NCBI GenBank assembly: GCA_000482145.1
Contig: AUXH01000001.1
Location: 1 to 64,000, forward strand
DNA length: 64,000 nt
Direction: 5' to 3'
From: Strigomonas culicis
Taxonomy: Eukaryota; Euglenozoa; Kinetoplastea; Trypanosomatida; Trypanosomatidae
The translations under genes were made by a program, and so were the position numbers. The notes beneath the pieces were generated by a model. The model was given only the letters and a program-made list of their open reading frames with translations. It was not told the DNA's origin and ran no database searches. Positions 1 to 7,662 of this stretch are shown here, one piece after another; the stretch's first letter is position 1, and every line of letters starts with the position of its first letter.

Positions 1-890
1 AGCGTCTTGGGGTCTAGGAACACGATGGAGCTATACACCTTGTGCACGAGCACCAGCGGTCCCATGCCACCGAGCGACTTGAGGTAGTAGTCCTGATAGG
101 GCAGCAGGACGAGGTCCTCGCGGCACAGCGGGGCGATTTCTAACGAGTAGGTGTAGTGCTGGATGGCCGTGTTGCTCTTGGAGTCGTGTGACACCAGCTG
201 CACCGCGTCTCGGCGCGTCACCGGGGCGGTCTTGTTCAGAAATTCTAAGAAGTTCAGGGCGTGGCTCTTGTGGCTAAAGAAGAAGTCCAAACCGCCGGGC
301 TGTCCTTCGATTTTCGTGAAGTTTTCGTGCAGCCGCTTCTTCAGGATGACTTGCTCCAGGTACAGAAAGGCCTTCTGCCGCAGCTGCACGCACGCGTCCC
401 ACTGCGGCTGTCCGGTGGAGATCTTCTGGCACGTCGGACACTGCTGCCAGGTCACGATGTACTCGATGAGACACGCCTGTTGGATGAGGATGTTGTTAAA
501 CACTTCCTTTTGCACCGTCAGCTTGAGCTTAATGCGCTTGCTATGCGGCTCCGTCCACAGGAACTTGGCGTCGATCAGCTTGCCCTTCGTACTGTTCGAG
601 TTGCTGCCCGACATGGTGTTGAGCCCTTTGATGCGCTTCAGGCACAGAGTGAGCAGCTCGCGACTTTCGAGGTCAGCGTGCGTCCAGTACTTGGGCGGCT
701 GCAGGTAGCGCTCGCACTCGGGGCAGTAAATAACGATGTACTCCTTCTGGATGTTGTCCGTCACATCCACATGCGCGCGGAGGCAGTTTGGACACATGTT
801 ACTGGGGTTGCTGTCGATGAGAAGGCCACAGAGACAGCAGTGCACTTGCGGCACAAGATGCTCTCGGTGTTCATCGGCATCCAAGTTCAT
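1..890 (-). CDS. NMD3: 60S ribosomal subunit export protein NMD3 (C-terminus beyond window)
   Basis: NMD3 is the adaptor that carries the pre-60S ribosomal subunit out of the nucleus through the CRM1 exportin. The visible 296 residues show the family's N-terminal zinc-binding part: Cys pairs at residues 18/21, 33/36 and 56/59 (CCLCG, CPNC, CPEC), followed by the ERYLQPP motif and the segment WTHADLESRELLTLCLK. A further CPTC pair is near residue 150, then QVILKK, GGLDFFFSHKSHA and the LVSHDSKSNT block, all in family order. The start ATG at 890 is preceded in frame by TAA two codons upstream, so the N-terminus is fixed. The gene runs leftward off the window edge, losing roughly the last 40% of the usual length of about 500 residues. 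It is the most distal gene of the leftward cluster seen here. Identification is by recognition of family motifs and is confident. Confidence 0.93.
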   Translation of the reverse strand, partial: MNLDADEHREHLVPQVHCCLCGLLIDSNPSNMCPNCLRAHVDVTDNIQKEYIVIYCPECERYLQPPKYWTHADLESRELLTLCLKRIKGLNTMSGSNSNSTKGKLIDAKFLWTEPHSKRIKLKLTVQKEVFNNILIQQACLIEYIVTWQQCPTCQKISTGQPQWDACVQLRQKAFLYLEQVILKKRLHENFTKIEGQPGGLDFFFSHKSHALNFLEFLNKTAPVTRRDAVQLVSHDSKSNTAIQHYTYSLEIAPLCREDLVLLPYQDYYLKSLGGMGPLVLVHKVYSSIVFLDPKT

Positions 891-977
891 TTTCGTTTAG
901 TTTCACTTTTACAGTAAAGTGTATCGGAAACTGAGGGGATAAGCGGTATTGCTTATGTTAATGATACTACTATTACG

Positions 978-1010
<33 letters not shown>

Positions 1011-1193
1011 ACTGTCAAAAAACAAAGAAAAAGAGGCAGAGGAACAAAACAAAAAAGCAGTGTCCTTTTAACAATACCCATGCGCACGGGTAATCAAAAG
1101 CGGAGAGCAGTTAGAACAAATACGTCTGTACATGAAAACATACCAAGCGACTTACAATTTCAAAAAAAAAAAAGAGTACACTATGCACTCGTT
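891..1193. other. Intergenic region, NMD3 / glucosidase II beta
   Basis: This AT-rich stretch holds the 5' flank of the leftward NMD3 gene and the 3' flank of the glucosidase II beta gene. It contains a (TA)n microsatellite and short A-runs. I see no gene in it. Confidence 0.7.
978..1005. repeat. (TA)n microsatellite
   Basis: There are about 14 uninterrupted TA dinucleotides in the NMD3 upstream region. Confidence 0.95.
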
Positions 1194-2573
1194 CTAATAG
1201 TCCTCACAAACAAAAGGCGTCTGGAAAACTAATTTATAGACGCACATGGAAGGTTCCGACCCACTCAGCACCTTGTTCTCTGTACCACACACAAGTTTTA
1301 CTTCTCCACTGCGAGATCGGCCCTGACCGCAAGGGGCACCGTACTTGTACTTTAGAACTGTGTAGTCTAGTCCATCCTGTGACCACAAGGAGTTCAGGCT
1401 CTCACCAAAGGAATCAAACTGACCCACCTTGTGACGCGCATTTCCTTCCAACTGGTTGAATTCACCAAAGAGGGCAAACTCGAATGTGCATTTGTTTGTC
1501 AGAATGCTGAAGGTCCCATTAATCAAGCGAAGATTAAACTCCATGGTTCCATTTTTGCTTGCAACCATCCTGTTGAATTCCAAGTCCTTCTGCGCCTTTT
1601 CAATGGACTCCCTCAAGTCACTCTTCTTCATGCGCAGTTCATCCGCTTCGTCCAAACGGAAGTATTGACCATCACTTGGAACGCTGATACCAGCCTCACC
1701 GCCATGAGAGCACACATAAAAGCAATCCAACACATCGTGGTCACACGAAAAGTTGAATTGCCTTTCGGTCGGCGATGAGGGGTCCGCGCAATGGCAGACG
1801 ACAGATGTGTACCTCTCCACGCGGTCAAAACACGGCCGCATTCTTCGGACATTTTCATCAGAGCAGGTCATCCTTTCCGTAACGTTGAGACAAACCTGTT
1901 GGTTATCATTGTCTTCGTGCCATTTAATGAATGTGTTCACTATTTTCTCCTTCTCTTCAGCCTCTTTTTTCTCCATCTTCTCCAACTCCGCATCCACTAT
2001 GGCTGCCTCCGCAGTCTCATTTTTGAGTTTTTCTTCCAAGGAAATAATGTTCTCCTCCAGTTCTTTAAGCCGTTGGACGGCCATCTGTTGATACTCTTGC
2101 TTAAGCTTGCGTGCCTCTCGTAGGATAGCCTCCTTTTCGAGCCGAGCTTTTGCTAACGCATCTTGAATAGCAGCGCAGTTGTTCACGCAGGGCACCGTTC
2201 CAACCTCATCGGAGCCATCACAGCAATCACAAATGCCATCATTTACCTTGTAGTGTGCTATTTCTTGTATCTCATATCCCTTATTGACACAACGAAACTT
2301 CCAAGTGTTGTTCATGAGTCGAAGTTCGGTACCTTTTAAAAGTGTGCAGGCGCCGGTGCCGGGTTCATCGCTGCCATCTGAGCAGTCACATATATCATCA
2401 TTCACGTGCGAAAATGGAATAACCTTTTCGTTGTTGAAGCATGTAAATTCTCCCTTTTTTTCTGCGTCAATAAAGTATTGTGCTCTGTCACCATCTGGCA
2501 CACCTCGAAAGGACACGCATGAAACAACACAAGCACAAAGAAGACTCAATAGGAAAAAAACTGACTTCCACAT
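1194..2573 (-). CDS. Glucosidase II beta subunit (PRKCSH/GTB1-like)
   Basis: This is the non-catalytic subunit of ER glucosidase II, which trims glucose from N-glycans during glycoprotein folding quality control. The 459-residue product starts with a signal peptide (MWKSVFFLLSLLCACVVS), followed by VSFRGVPD. Two LDL-receptor-A-like Cys/Asp modules follow (CDCSDGSDEPGTGAC and CDCCDGSDEVGTVPC, about residues 60-130), both characteristic of the family. A charged coiled coil occupies about residues 140-220, and a C-terminal mannose-6-phosphate-receptor-homology domain runs from about 350 (NKCTFEFALFGEFNQLEG to FVCEDY). I chose ATG 2573 because the longer reading frame would translate the polypyrimidine tract that precedes the likely splice acceptor at 2643-2644. 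The protein ends in VCEDY with no KDEL/HDEL-like retrieval signal. T. brucei and Leishmania carry this quality-control pathway. Gene symbol is left blank because naming varies. Confidence 0.93.
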   Translation of the reverse strand: MWKSVFFLLSLLCACVVSCVSFRGVPDGDRAQYFIDAEKKGEFTCFNNEKVIPFSHVNDDICDCSDGSDEPGTGACTLLKGTELRLMNNTWKFRCVNKGYEIQEIAHYKVNDGICDCCDGSDEVGTVPCVNNCAAIQDALAKARLEKEAILREARKLKQEYQQMAVQRLKELEENIISLEEKLKNETAEAAIVDAELEKMEKKEAEEKEKIVNTFIKWHEDNDNQQVCLNVTERMTCSDENVRRMRPCFDRVERYTSVVCHCADPSSPTERQFNFSCDHDVLDCFYVCSHGGEAGISVPSDGQYFRLDEADELRMKKSDLRESIEKAQKDLEFNRMVASKNGTMEFNLRLINGTFSILTNKCTFEFALFGEFNQLEGNARHKVGQFDSFGESLNSLWSQDGLDYTVLKYKYGAPCGQGRSRSGEVKLVCGTENKVLSGSEPSMCVYKLVFQTPFVCEDY

Positions 2574-3857
2574 ACTGCTCTTATATGCGAACGATTTGGT
2601 GTACACAATAATAAGAAAATGTTGTTCTTTTTTCTTTTTCTTCTTCGTTAAACAGGAAAGAAACAAAAAAAAAAGAGGAGGAAGAGAGAAAGACAAATAC
2701 TTTTAATAAATGAAAAAAAGTGGAGAGAAACTACAAAAACAGAGTGATACAGTACAAAAAGTGAACGGAACAAAAAAGAAAAAAAACTGATAGAAGCAAC
2801 CACTGTCTCCGACACCCTTTATATGCCAAAGTAAACAGGCTATATTTTTTGTTGTTTTTCCTTTAGTATATTTGTTTGTTTGCTGGTGGATTATTTTTTT
2901 TGTTATTTTGATCTAGTTGAGAAAGATGCAGCATTTTGGGGTGTAAAATAAAAAATACGATAAATTGCAAAACAAACATATAAAGTAACGAAAAAAAAAA
3001 AACTAAACAACACAGAAGGGAAATGGAAAAAAGTAAAAAAACAACGATAGTATATATTCATATAATGATGCTGAAAAAAAAAGTGCATCCTTTACACGTT
3101 GTACACCGATTATTTCTTGGGGCTTTGTAAGAAGAGCAATCATAGTGACGGGTTTGGTTCTCCAAAAGAAATAAATTGTACCAAAAAAAAAGCGTATTTA
3201 TAAGACTAATTTACATAAAAGTTACGAGAGCATGTGGACGATAATATGGCTGTAACTCTCTTTCAGTATTCCATCTTTTTTCTTCTTCTTCTTTCTTGTA
3301 AAAGCAGAGAAGGGTGATGAGCAAAAGCAAAAAAAAAAAAAGAAACTAGCTCTACTTGTGCAATGCGTAAAATGTATACACAGGTGTATTTCGGGAACAG
3401 TAAAACATTCTGTGGCAGTGTATCTTCTCTGCTTGTTATTGTTATAATAATAAACATTAAAAACATTAGTTAGTTTTTAATGTTCACGGGATGGGAAACT
3501 GAAGGAGAACGAAAAGGGGAAAACAGCCTTCGATAACAAATACCTCGTAAGTATTAATGCTCTTTTTTTTTTCTATTTAGTCGATACGTCAATAGATGTA
3601 TTCTATATCACTATTGCTGTTATCGTTATTATTAATAATGCTATTCTATCCTCTTAGCATCTGTCACTTATTCTTCTTATTGTCATCATTTGACGTCTTT
3701 GCGCTTCTTTTTTCATGGAGTGTGGCTTTATTTTCCTTTTTTTTTTTTGAAGACAGTGCTGTAACTTGATATGCTACTGAGCACTCTCGTACATTGGGAA
3801 ACGAAGCACTTGAAAAAAAAAACGCTAATAATAATATCTTTGAGCACCACACGATAT
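2574..3857. other. Gene-free AT-rich intergenic region
   Basis: About 1.3 kb of AT-rich DNA with A/T homopolymers lies between the glucosidase II beta start and the stop of the CCCH protein. The part nearest 2573 is 5' UTR and splice tract, and the rest is presumably the long 3' UTR of the CCCH gene. Short open frames here (for example 3664-3852 minus) encode K/F-rich sequence typical of homopolymer translation. I see no gene or RNA gene. Confidence 0.65.
2643..2644 (-). promoter_or_regulatory. Predicted spliced-leader acceptor AG for glucosidase II beta
   Basis: On the minus strand a long C/T tract (about 2651-2695) is followed by the first AG at 2644-2643. This leaves a 5' UTR of about 70 nt before ATG 2573. 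It excludes the in-frame upstream starts. Confidence 0.6.
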
Positions 3858-5078
3858 CTAGTGCTTTAGTACTTTGTGATCCATAGAAGCTTCACTCAAA
3901 TTGAAATTGTAGATGTCTAGTTCATCGAGCAAAGGAGTCATGCGCTCCGACGCTGACGACATTGGTGTGCCTCCCACCTTCGTATCTTGAAGCGTCCGCA
4001 GAAGAGCTTCATCTGCTTCTACATGTGGGATGTTAGACTGCCGGACAAAATCTCTGACAGCACCGCGCCACACATCCGAAGACTCCATGGTGTCTGATGA
4101 AGGAAGTGAAAAGGGTGGCAAAGACTCATTTTGCTGCTCCATCTCGACCGAGCTCACAATATGCTCCGCCTCCTCGTCTAGCTCTTGGCTTATCTGTAAG
4201 GGAGAGCTTAAGTCCATGGGCTTGTTTGGTTGTGGTGTTCTCGTGTCTTGTGAGTGAATACCCTTGCAGTGTTCGTTTTTGCAAGAATAGTTAGTACATA
4301 TGTACTGCTGCATGCGAAAAGCCTGCTCAAGCCGGCCGTCCGTATAAATAGTTTTGAAAAAGGGAATCCAGATCCCGTGGTACTTGACTGTTACCTTGTT
4401 ACCGTACCGCGCGAAAAAGATAGAGTCGCGTACTCTATTGATAATTTCCGAGCGCGAGTGGTTTTCCTTTAGCAAAACGCTTGCCAGGTTTTGGAAGAAA
4501 TTCATGCGGTGACGAACAGGTCCCGCTTCATGCAAGTGTAGTTGGTTGCAGGAAAACTCTTGGTAGCATTTATGATCCGCAAGATGAAGATTGCAAAATG
4601 CGCCTTTAGGCTCGCGTGGCATTTTCCGCGATGATGGCGCTTGGGGTCCTCGGATACCGCTTTGATCATCCAAAAGGCGAAGTAGCTTATTGCAGAAAGC
4701 TTGGTAATCCTTGGGCAATCCCGATCCGAGTTGTGCAGCAATTACACGGCGCGACTCCTCTGCATGTTGCTTTCCAGTCGCGTTAGGTTCACAGTGTTCG
4801 ATATACACCTCTTCAATGGTGTCATAGACTTGAAGCCAGGTGGTGGCTGACTGGTCGCTTTTGCTGTGGCAGAAAGAGTGCAGTATCGTTACCAGAAGAC
4901 CTACAGTGGGTTCAAAAACGTCTGGAACCTTTGCCGCCGGGTATGAAATGATGTTGCCCAGCACAGCTACATCTTTGCTGTCTACACGCGATAGATACGA
5001 TCTAAAGTCCAGACCCATGTCAAGTACATTAATTTGGTCGCCGTCTACCAACGGGTCGCTACGGTTATGCCGTGACAT
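3858..5078 (-). CDS. CCCH zinc-finger protein, putative RNA-binding
   Basis: This 406-residue protein is not one I recognise by name. Residues 162-181 form an exact CCCH finger (C162-x8-C171-x5-C177-x3-H181). A second, shorter cluster C261-x4-C266-x4-C271-x3-H275 resembles a divergent CCCH finger. CCCH proteins of trypanosomatids are commonly mRNA-binding post-transcriptional regulators, so an RNA-binding role is an inference from family knowledge. The N-terminal 130 residues look helical and resemble no domain I can name. The last 120 residues are acidic and Ser-rich, probably disordered. On the minus strand, T-runs upstream end in TTTAG a few bases before ATG 5078, consistent with a splice acceptor and a very short 5' UTR. 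Base composition is clearly less GC-rich than the rightward genes beyond 11 kb. Confidence 0.85.
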   Translation of the reverse strand: MSRHNRSDPLVDGDQINVLDMGLDFRSYLSRVDSKDVAVLGNIISYPAAKVPDVFEPTVGLLVTILHSFCHSKSDQSATTWLQVYDTIEEVYIEHCEPNATGKQHAEESRRVIAAQLGSGLPKDYQAFCNKLLRLLDDQSGIRGPQAPSSRKMPREPKGAFCNLHLADHKCYQEFSCNQLHLHEAGPVRHRMNFFQNLASVLLKENHSRSEIINRVRDSIFFARYGNKVTVKYHGIWIPFFKTIYTDGRLEQAFRMQQYICTNYSCKNEHCKGIHSQDTRTPQPNKPMDLSSPLQISQELDEEAEHIVSSVEMEQQNESLPPFSLPSSDTMESSDVWRGAVRDFVRQSNIPHVEADEALLRTLQDTKVGGTPMSSASERMTPLLDELDIYNFNLSEASMDHKVLKH

Positions 5079-5606
5079 GAGAGTCCTAAATAACGGGAAA
5101 TGTAAAGATTGAAAAGGGACAGAAGACCGAAAAAATATATATTTATATTACGCAAAAAAAAAAAGCAAAAAATATGAAAACTAAAAAAAAACTCTCTTAA
5201 AGAAGGTTAGTTTTTTCTTTAACTACGCGAACGTGAGTGTAATGAAAATGACTTTATACTTGGAGTCAATTACTTCTACGTAAAGAGCTCCAGATTATTC
5301 AGAAGAACTGCACAATATCAAAAGAAAGAGAGAGAGAGAAAATGTATTTGATGTCACGAACGTACGTGTTGCGCAAACAGTTCGCATAGTGTACGCTTTC
5401 GCGAACCATAATTATAACAATAATAGCAAAAAAAAAAACATTAGCATTCGATTTTATCTTAATTTTAAAACAAAAAGTAAAAAAATACTCCTATATGCTC
5501 ATAAGAATATACAACGATCTGAAGAATAAAAAAAAACTATGTTAAAAAACAACATTTTTCTTTTCCTTGAAGAGAAGTATTCTCAATAGTACCTCATATC
5601 ACAGCA
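5079..5606. other. Intergenic region, CCCH protein / 62-residue protein
   Basis: AT-rich DNA contains the 5' flank and splice tract of the CCCH gene and the 3' flank of the small gene. There are several A-runs and a short GA repeat near 5327-5340. No gene is seen. Confidence 0.65.
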
Positions 5607-5795
5607 TTAGCTAGTACGTTCGCTTTCTTCTTGTATTACCAGTTTTGCATTCGCATCTCGTGCAAGTTCCGAAAGGTAAACTTGTAGCTCTGCAATACTG
5701 TCACTAACTGGCAAATAGTCGCAGAGCCCCTTTAGTTCTGTATCATTCAAAGCCGTCAACATGATTTGCTCAGCCTTATCGCATAAACTAGACAT
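5607..5795 (-). CDS. Small 62-residue protein, first gene of the leftward cluster
   Basis: A 62-codon frame begins at ATG 5795 and ends with TAA. The product (starting MSSLCDKAEQIML, ending EESERTS) is mixed in composition and predicted helical, unlike the K/F/L-rich translations of neighbouring AT-rich DNA. The main support is upstream. On the minus strand an excellent polypyrimidine tract (about 5919-5990) ends in AG at 5918-5917, and the first ATG that opens a substantial frame is the one at 5795, giving a 5' UTR of about 120 nt. That is how a real trypanosomatid mRNA would look. It would be the first gene transcribed leftward from the strand switch. I recognise no domain, and the function is unknown. 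Confidence 0.6.
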   Translation of the reverse strand: MSSLCDKAEQIMLTALNDTELKGLCDYLPVSDSIAELQVYLSELARDANAKLVIQEESERTS

Positions 5796-5916
5796 ATTGA
5801 AACGATTATTATACTAATAATGTTCTCTCGTTATGGTGTTGTCCTTAATGGTGATGAAAGCTAAATACCCAAAACCCTTTAAAACGAATATACATATAAA
5901 ACCTTTTTATATTTCT

Positions 5917-5990
5917 CTAAAAAAAAAAAGGAGCAGAAAAGAAAGAGAAGAATGAAAAACAAATTTGCATAAACTCGCACCCCCAAGCAA
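5917..5990 (-). promoter_or_regulatory. Polypyrimidine tract and spliced-leader acceptor for the 62-residue gene
   Basis: Read on the minus strand, a C/T-rich tract with an 11-T run ends in TAG, with AG at 5918-5917. It is the first good trans-splice signal on the leftward side of the strand-switch region. Confidence 0.7.
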
Positions 5991-6047
5991 AAGAAAGAAC
6001 AACAATGACAACAGCAAACGGAAACACGGGCGCCAGCCTGGCCTGGC

Positions 6048-6080
6048 GGCGCCGGGAGCGCGGCCAGGGGGGCCGGCGCC
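6048..6080. repeat. Inverted repeat in GC island (8-bp arms)
   Basis: GGCGCCGG at 6048-6055 is mirrored by CCGGCGCC at 6073-6080 with a 17-nt spacer. Confidence 0.85.
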
Positions 6081-6237
6081 CAACGCCCGACGCTGCGAGG
6101 GGACCCCCTCCGCCCACGGCCAGAGGCCGGCGATGCGCCAACGCCGCAAAGCGAAACGCCCCAAGCGGCGAAAGGGGCGGGGCGGGGCCCCCCCGGCCTC
6201 GCGGCGGGTGGCGGTGGCCGGGATCGGGCGAGCCGCG

Positions 6238-6263
6238 CCCCCCTCCCGGGGTATGGAGGGGGG
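6238..6263. repeat. Inverted repeat in GC island (9-bp arms)
   Basis: CCCCCCTCC at 6238-6246 and GGAGGGGGG at 6255-6263 are perfect reverse complements around an 8-nt loop. Confidence 0.9.
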
Positions 6264-6306
6264 TCGCCCGGCCCCCGGGAACCCCGAATAAACGGCGCGC
6301 CCCCCC

Positions 6307-6319
6307 CCCCGTTTCGGGG
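6307..6319. repeat. Short hairpin in GC island (5-bp arms)
   Basis: CCCCG at 6307-6311 and CGGGG at 6315-6319 flank a TTT loop, directly after the 11-C run. Confidence 0.8.
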
Positions 6320-6328
6320 CGAGGCCTC

Positions 6329-6344
6329 ACGGGGCGGGCCCCGT
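6329..6344. repeat. Inverted repeat in GC island (7-bp arms)
   Basis: ACGGGGC at 6329-6335 and GCCCCGT at 6338-6344 are perfect reverse complements with a 2-nt spacer. Confidence 0.9.
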
Positions 6345-6719
6345 AGGTGAGCGCCAGTCGGGGCGCCGAGGACGGGCGGGCCGAAACCAACCGCCGCGCC
6401 CCGCCCCCTTTGCGGATTGATTGGGTTTGGTTGTTGACAAACCCCTTGTTTCGATCTGGTACGTATACTATGTATTTCCTCCATGGACCGTTGTTCATTT
6501 TGAGAAGACAAGTTATTTTCACTGAGTTGTTATTCTTTTTTTTTCCTTTGCTATTGATGTGGACAAACCATGTCACGTAAGGCGCGCGTGCGCTCTTTTT
6601 TATTCGCTTCTTTTTAAACTGTGGATTTTGTATCTTCACACCCCTGTGTATTCACGTGATAGAGGTGCAGTGAAATTAGTAAACAAGTTTTTTTTTATAT
6701 GTGCTATGTATACATGCAT

Positions 6720-6775
6720 ACATGCGTATAAACATACGTATGTGTATCTATGTATATTTGTGTGTGTGTGTGTGC
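6720..6775 (+). repeat. TG/TA-rich alternating tract with (TG)n run
   Basis: Alternating purine-pyrimidine DNA contains the 12-bp palindrome ACATACGTATGT at 6732-6743 and a (TG)n run at about 6759-6774. GT-rich DNA at divergent strand switches has been linked to Pol II initiation in T. brucei, and applying that here is inference. Confidence 0.7.
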
Positions 6776-7598
6776 AACCTCTTGATCTGACTTTACATAG
6801 AGCCAAAACAACACATGAATGGGATTCTCTTGTTACAAGAAGCACTTTTTGTGTATATATCTTTTCATTGGATCTGTTGGTCCTGGTTTACAGTTGAATT
6901 AGAAAACAAAAAGCAAGACTTCTTGCAGTCACCTTTCTTGTTGCGCGAATGACCACGTAGTAACAGTTTGTCATCAGTTCATCTTTTTTTGTGTGTATTG
7001 TTTTTATTTCACTCATTTAGAAGAAAAAAAGCCTATATTATCGCGCTTACGACTTTGATAAGGCTAACAGGTATTTACGTTCTTACAACTTTTTGGACGC
7101 TTTTCAAGGTACATTTCAGTGACTTGTCCTGTTCGTAAAGATGTTTTCTGGTTTCCTTCTCTGATTGAACGTATTGGTTGCTTCACTTTGCGAGAGTACA
7201 GCTCTTTTACCTTTACCCTTGTTCATCTCAGCTGCTGCTCTTCTACTACTGAATTCATATGTTCTGCTTCTTATATGACATGGCTTTAATACTGGTGGTG
7301 CGTGCACGTTTTCACAGCTACACGTTTGAATATATGTGTGCAATTAGTCACTACAATGCTTTATTTTCCATTTCCCTTCCTCTTTTCTTCTGCGTTTTTG
7401 CATACAAAGTATTTTGTGTATATACTGTAAATATATTTTAATATATTTCTTTTTATATATATTTTTTTAAAACTAGAAAACAGTTCAGTCTTGCCCTTAC
7501 TCCAAGGTAAACTATTTATCATCAAAAGAGCCTTTTGACTGCACTTACTATACGAAGGACATAAAAGTCGGTAATAAAGAAAAGTCTATACGATCAGT

Positions 7599-7616
7599 GT
7601 TTTTTTTTTTTTGAAG
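7599..7616 (+). promoter_or_regulatory. Polypyrimidine tract and spliced-leader acceptor for dynein heavy chain
   Basis: A run of about 14 T is followed by the first AG at 7615-7616, giving a 5' UTR of about 46 nt before ATG 7663. Confidence 0.7.
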
Positions 7617-7662
7617 AGAAGAGGGTTTGCTTTTTGGTCCAGATCATCCACGCCGAAAGAAA

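Larger units (their letters stand above)
6024..6412. other. Extremely GC-rich island within the strand-switch region
   Basis: About 390 bp is composed almost wholly of G and C (my visual estimate is above 80%), with abrupt edges against AT-rich flanks. It holds many CpG steps, G-runs such as three GGGG tracts at 6174-6187, an 11-C run at 6300-6310 and at least four hairpin-capable inverted repeats. It is not a recognisable gene, tRNA, rRNA or transposon. Candidate roles are a promoter or nucleosome-excluding element, a replication or centromere element, or the relic of an inserted GC-rich sequence. Confidence 0.85.
5796..7662. promoter_or_regulatory. Divergent strand-switch region (putative Pol II initiation region)
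   Basis: Genes to the left are all on the minus strand and genes to the right all on the plus strand, so transcription diverges here. In trypanosomatids such regions are the known sites of Pol II initiation, often with variant histones, and some serve as replication origins or centromeres. The segment contains a leftward splice tract (5917-5990), a GC-rich island (6024-6412), a T- and GT-rich AT-rich segment (6413-7598) and the dynein splice tract (7599-7616). No convincing gene lies between 5796 and 7662. Frames crossing the island are open in several phases on both strands and encode G/P/R-rich nonsense. The promoter role is inferred from orientation, not from a recognised motif. Confidence 0.8.

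Noticed and set aside
163..917. Plus-strand frames of 181 and 218 codons
   Set aside because: They are antisense to NMD3, whose Cys pairs and family motifs fix the minus-strand reading.
2574..2696. 41-codon extension of glucosidase II beta
   Set aside because: It translates the polypyrimidine splice tract. The real signal peptide begins at ATG 2573.
2903..3852. Small minus-strand frames in the 1.3-kb gap
   Set aside because: They are short, K/F/S-rich, and made of homopolymer runs with no domain.
5879..6639. Overlapping frames of 210 and 240 codons on the minus strand and about 110 codons on the plus strand across the GC island
   Set aside because: GC-rich DNA has few stop codons, so several phases are open on both strands at once. 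The products are Gly/Pro/Arg-rich, start in A/T leader DNA and match no family.
7627..7662. Upstream extension of the dynein heavy chain from TTG
   Set aside because: Nuclear mRNAs of trypanosomatids start at ATG, and ATG 7663 is the first in frame after the splice acceptor at 7615-7616.
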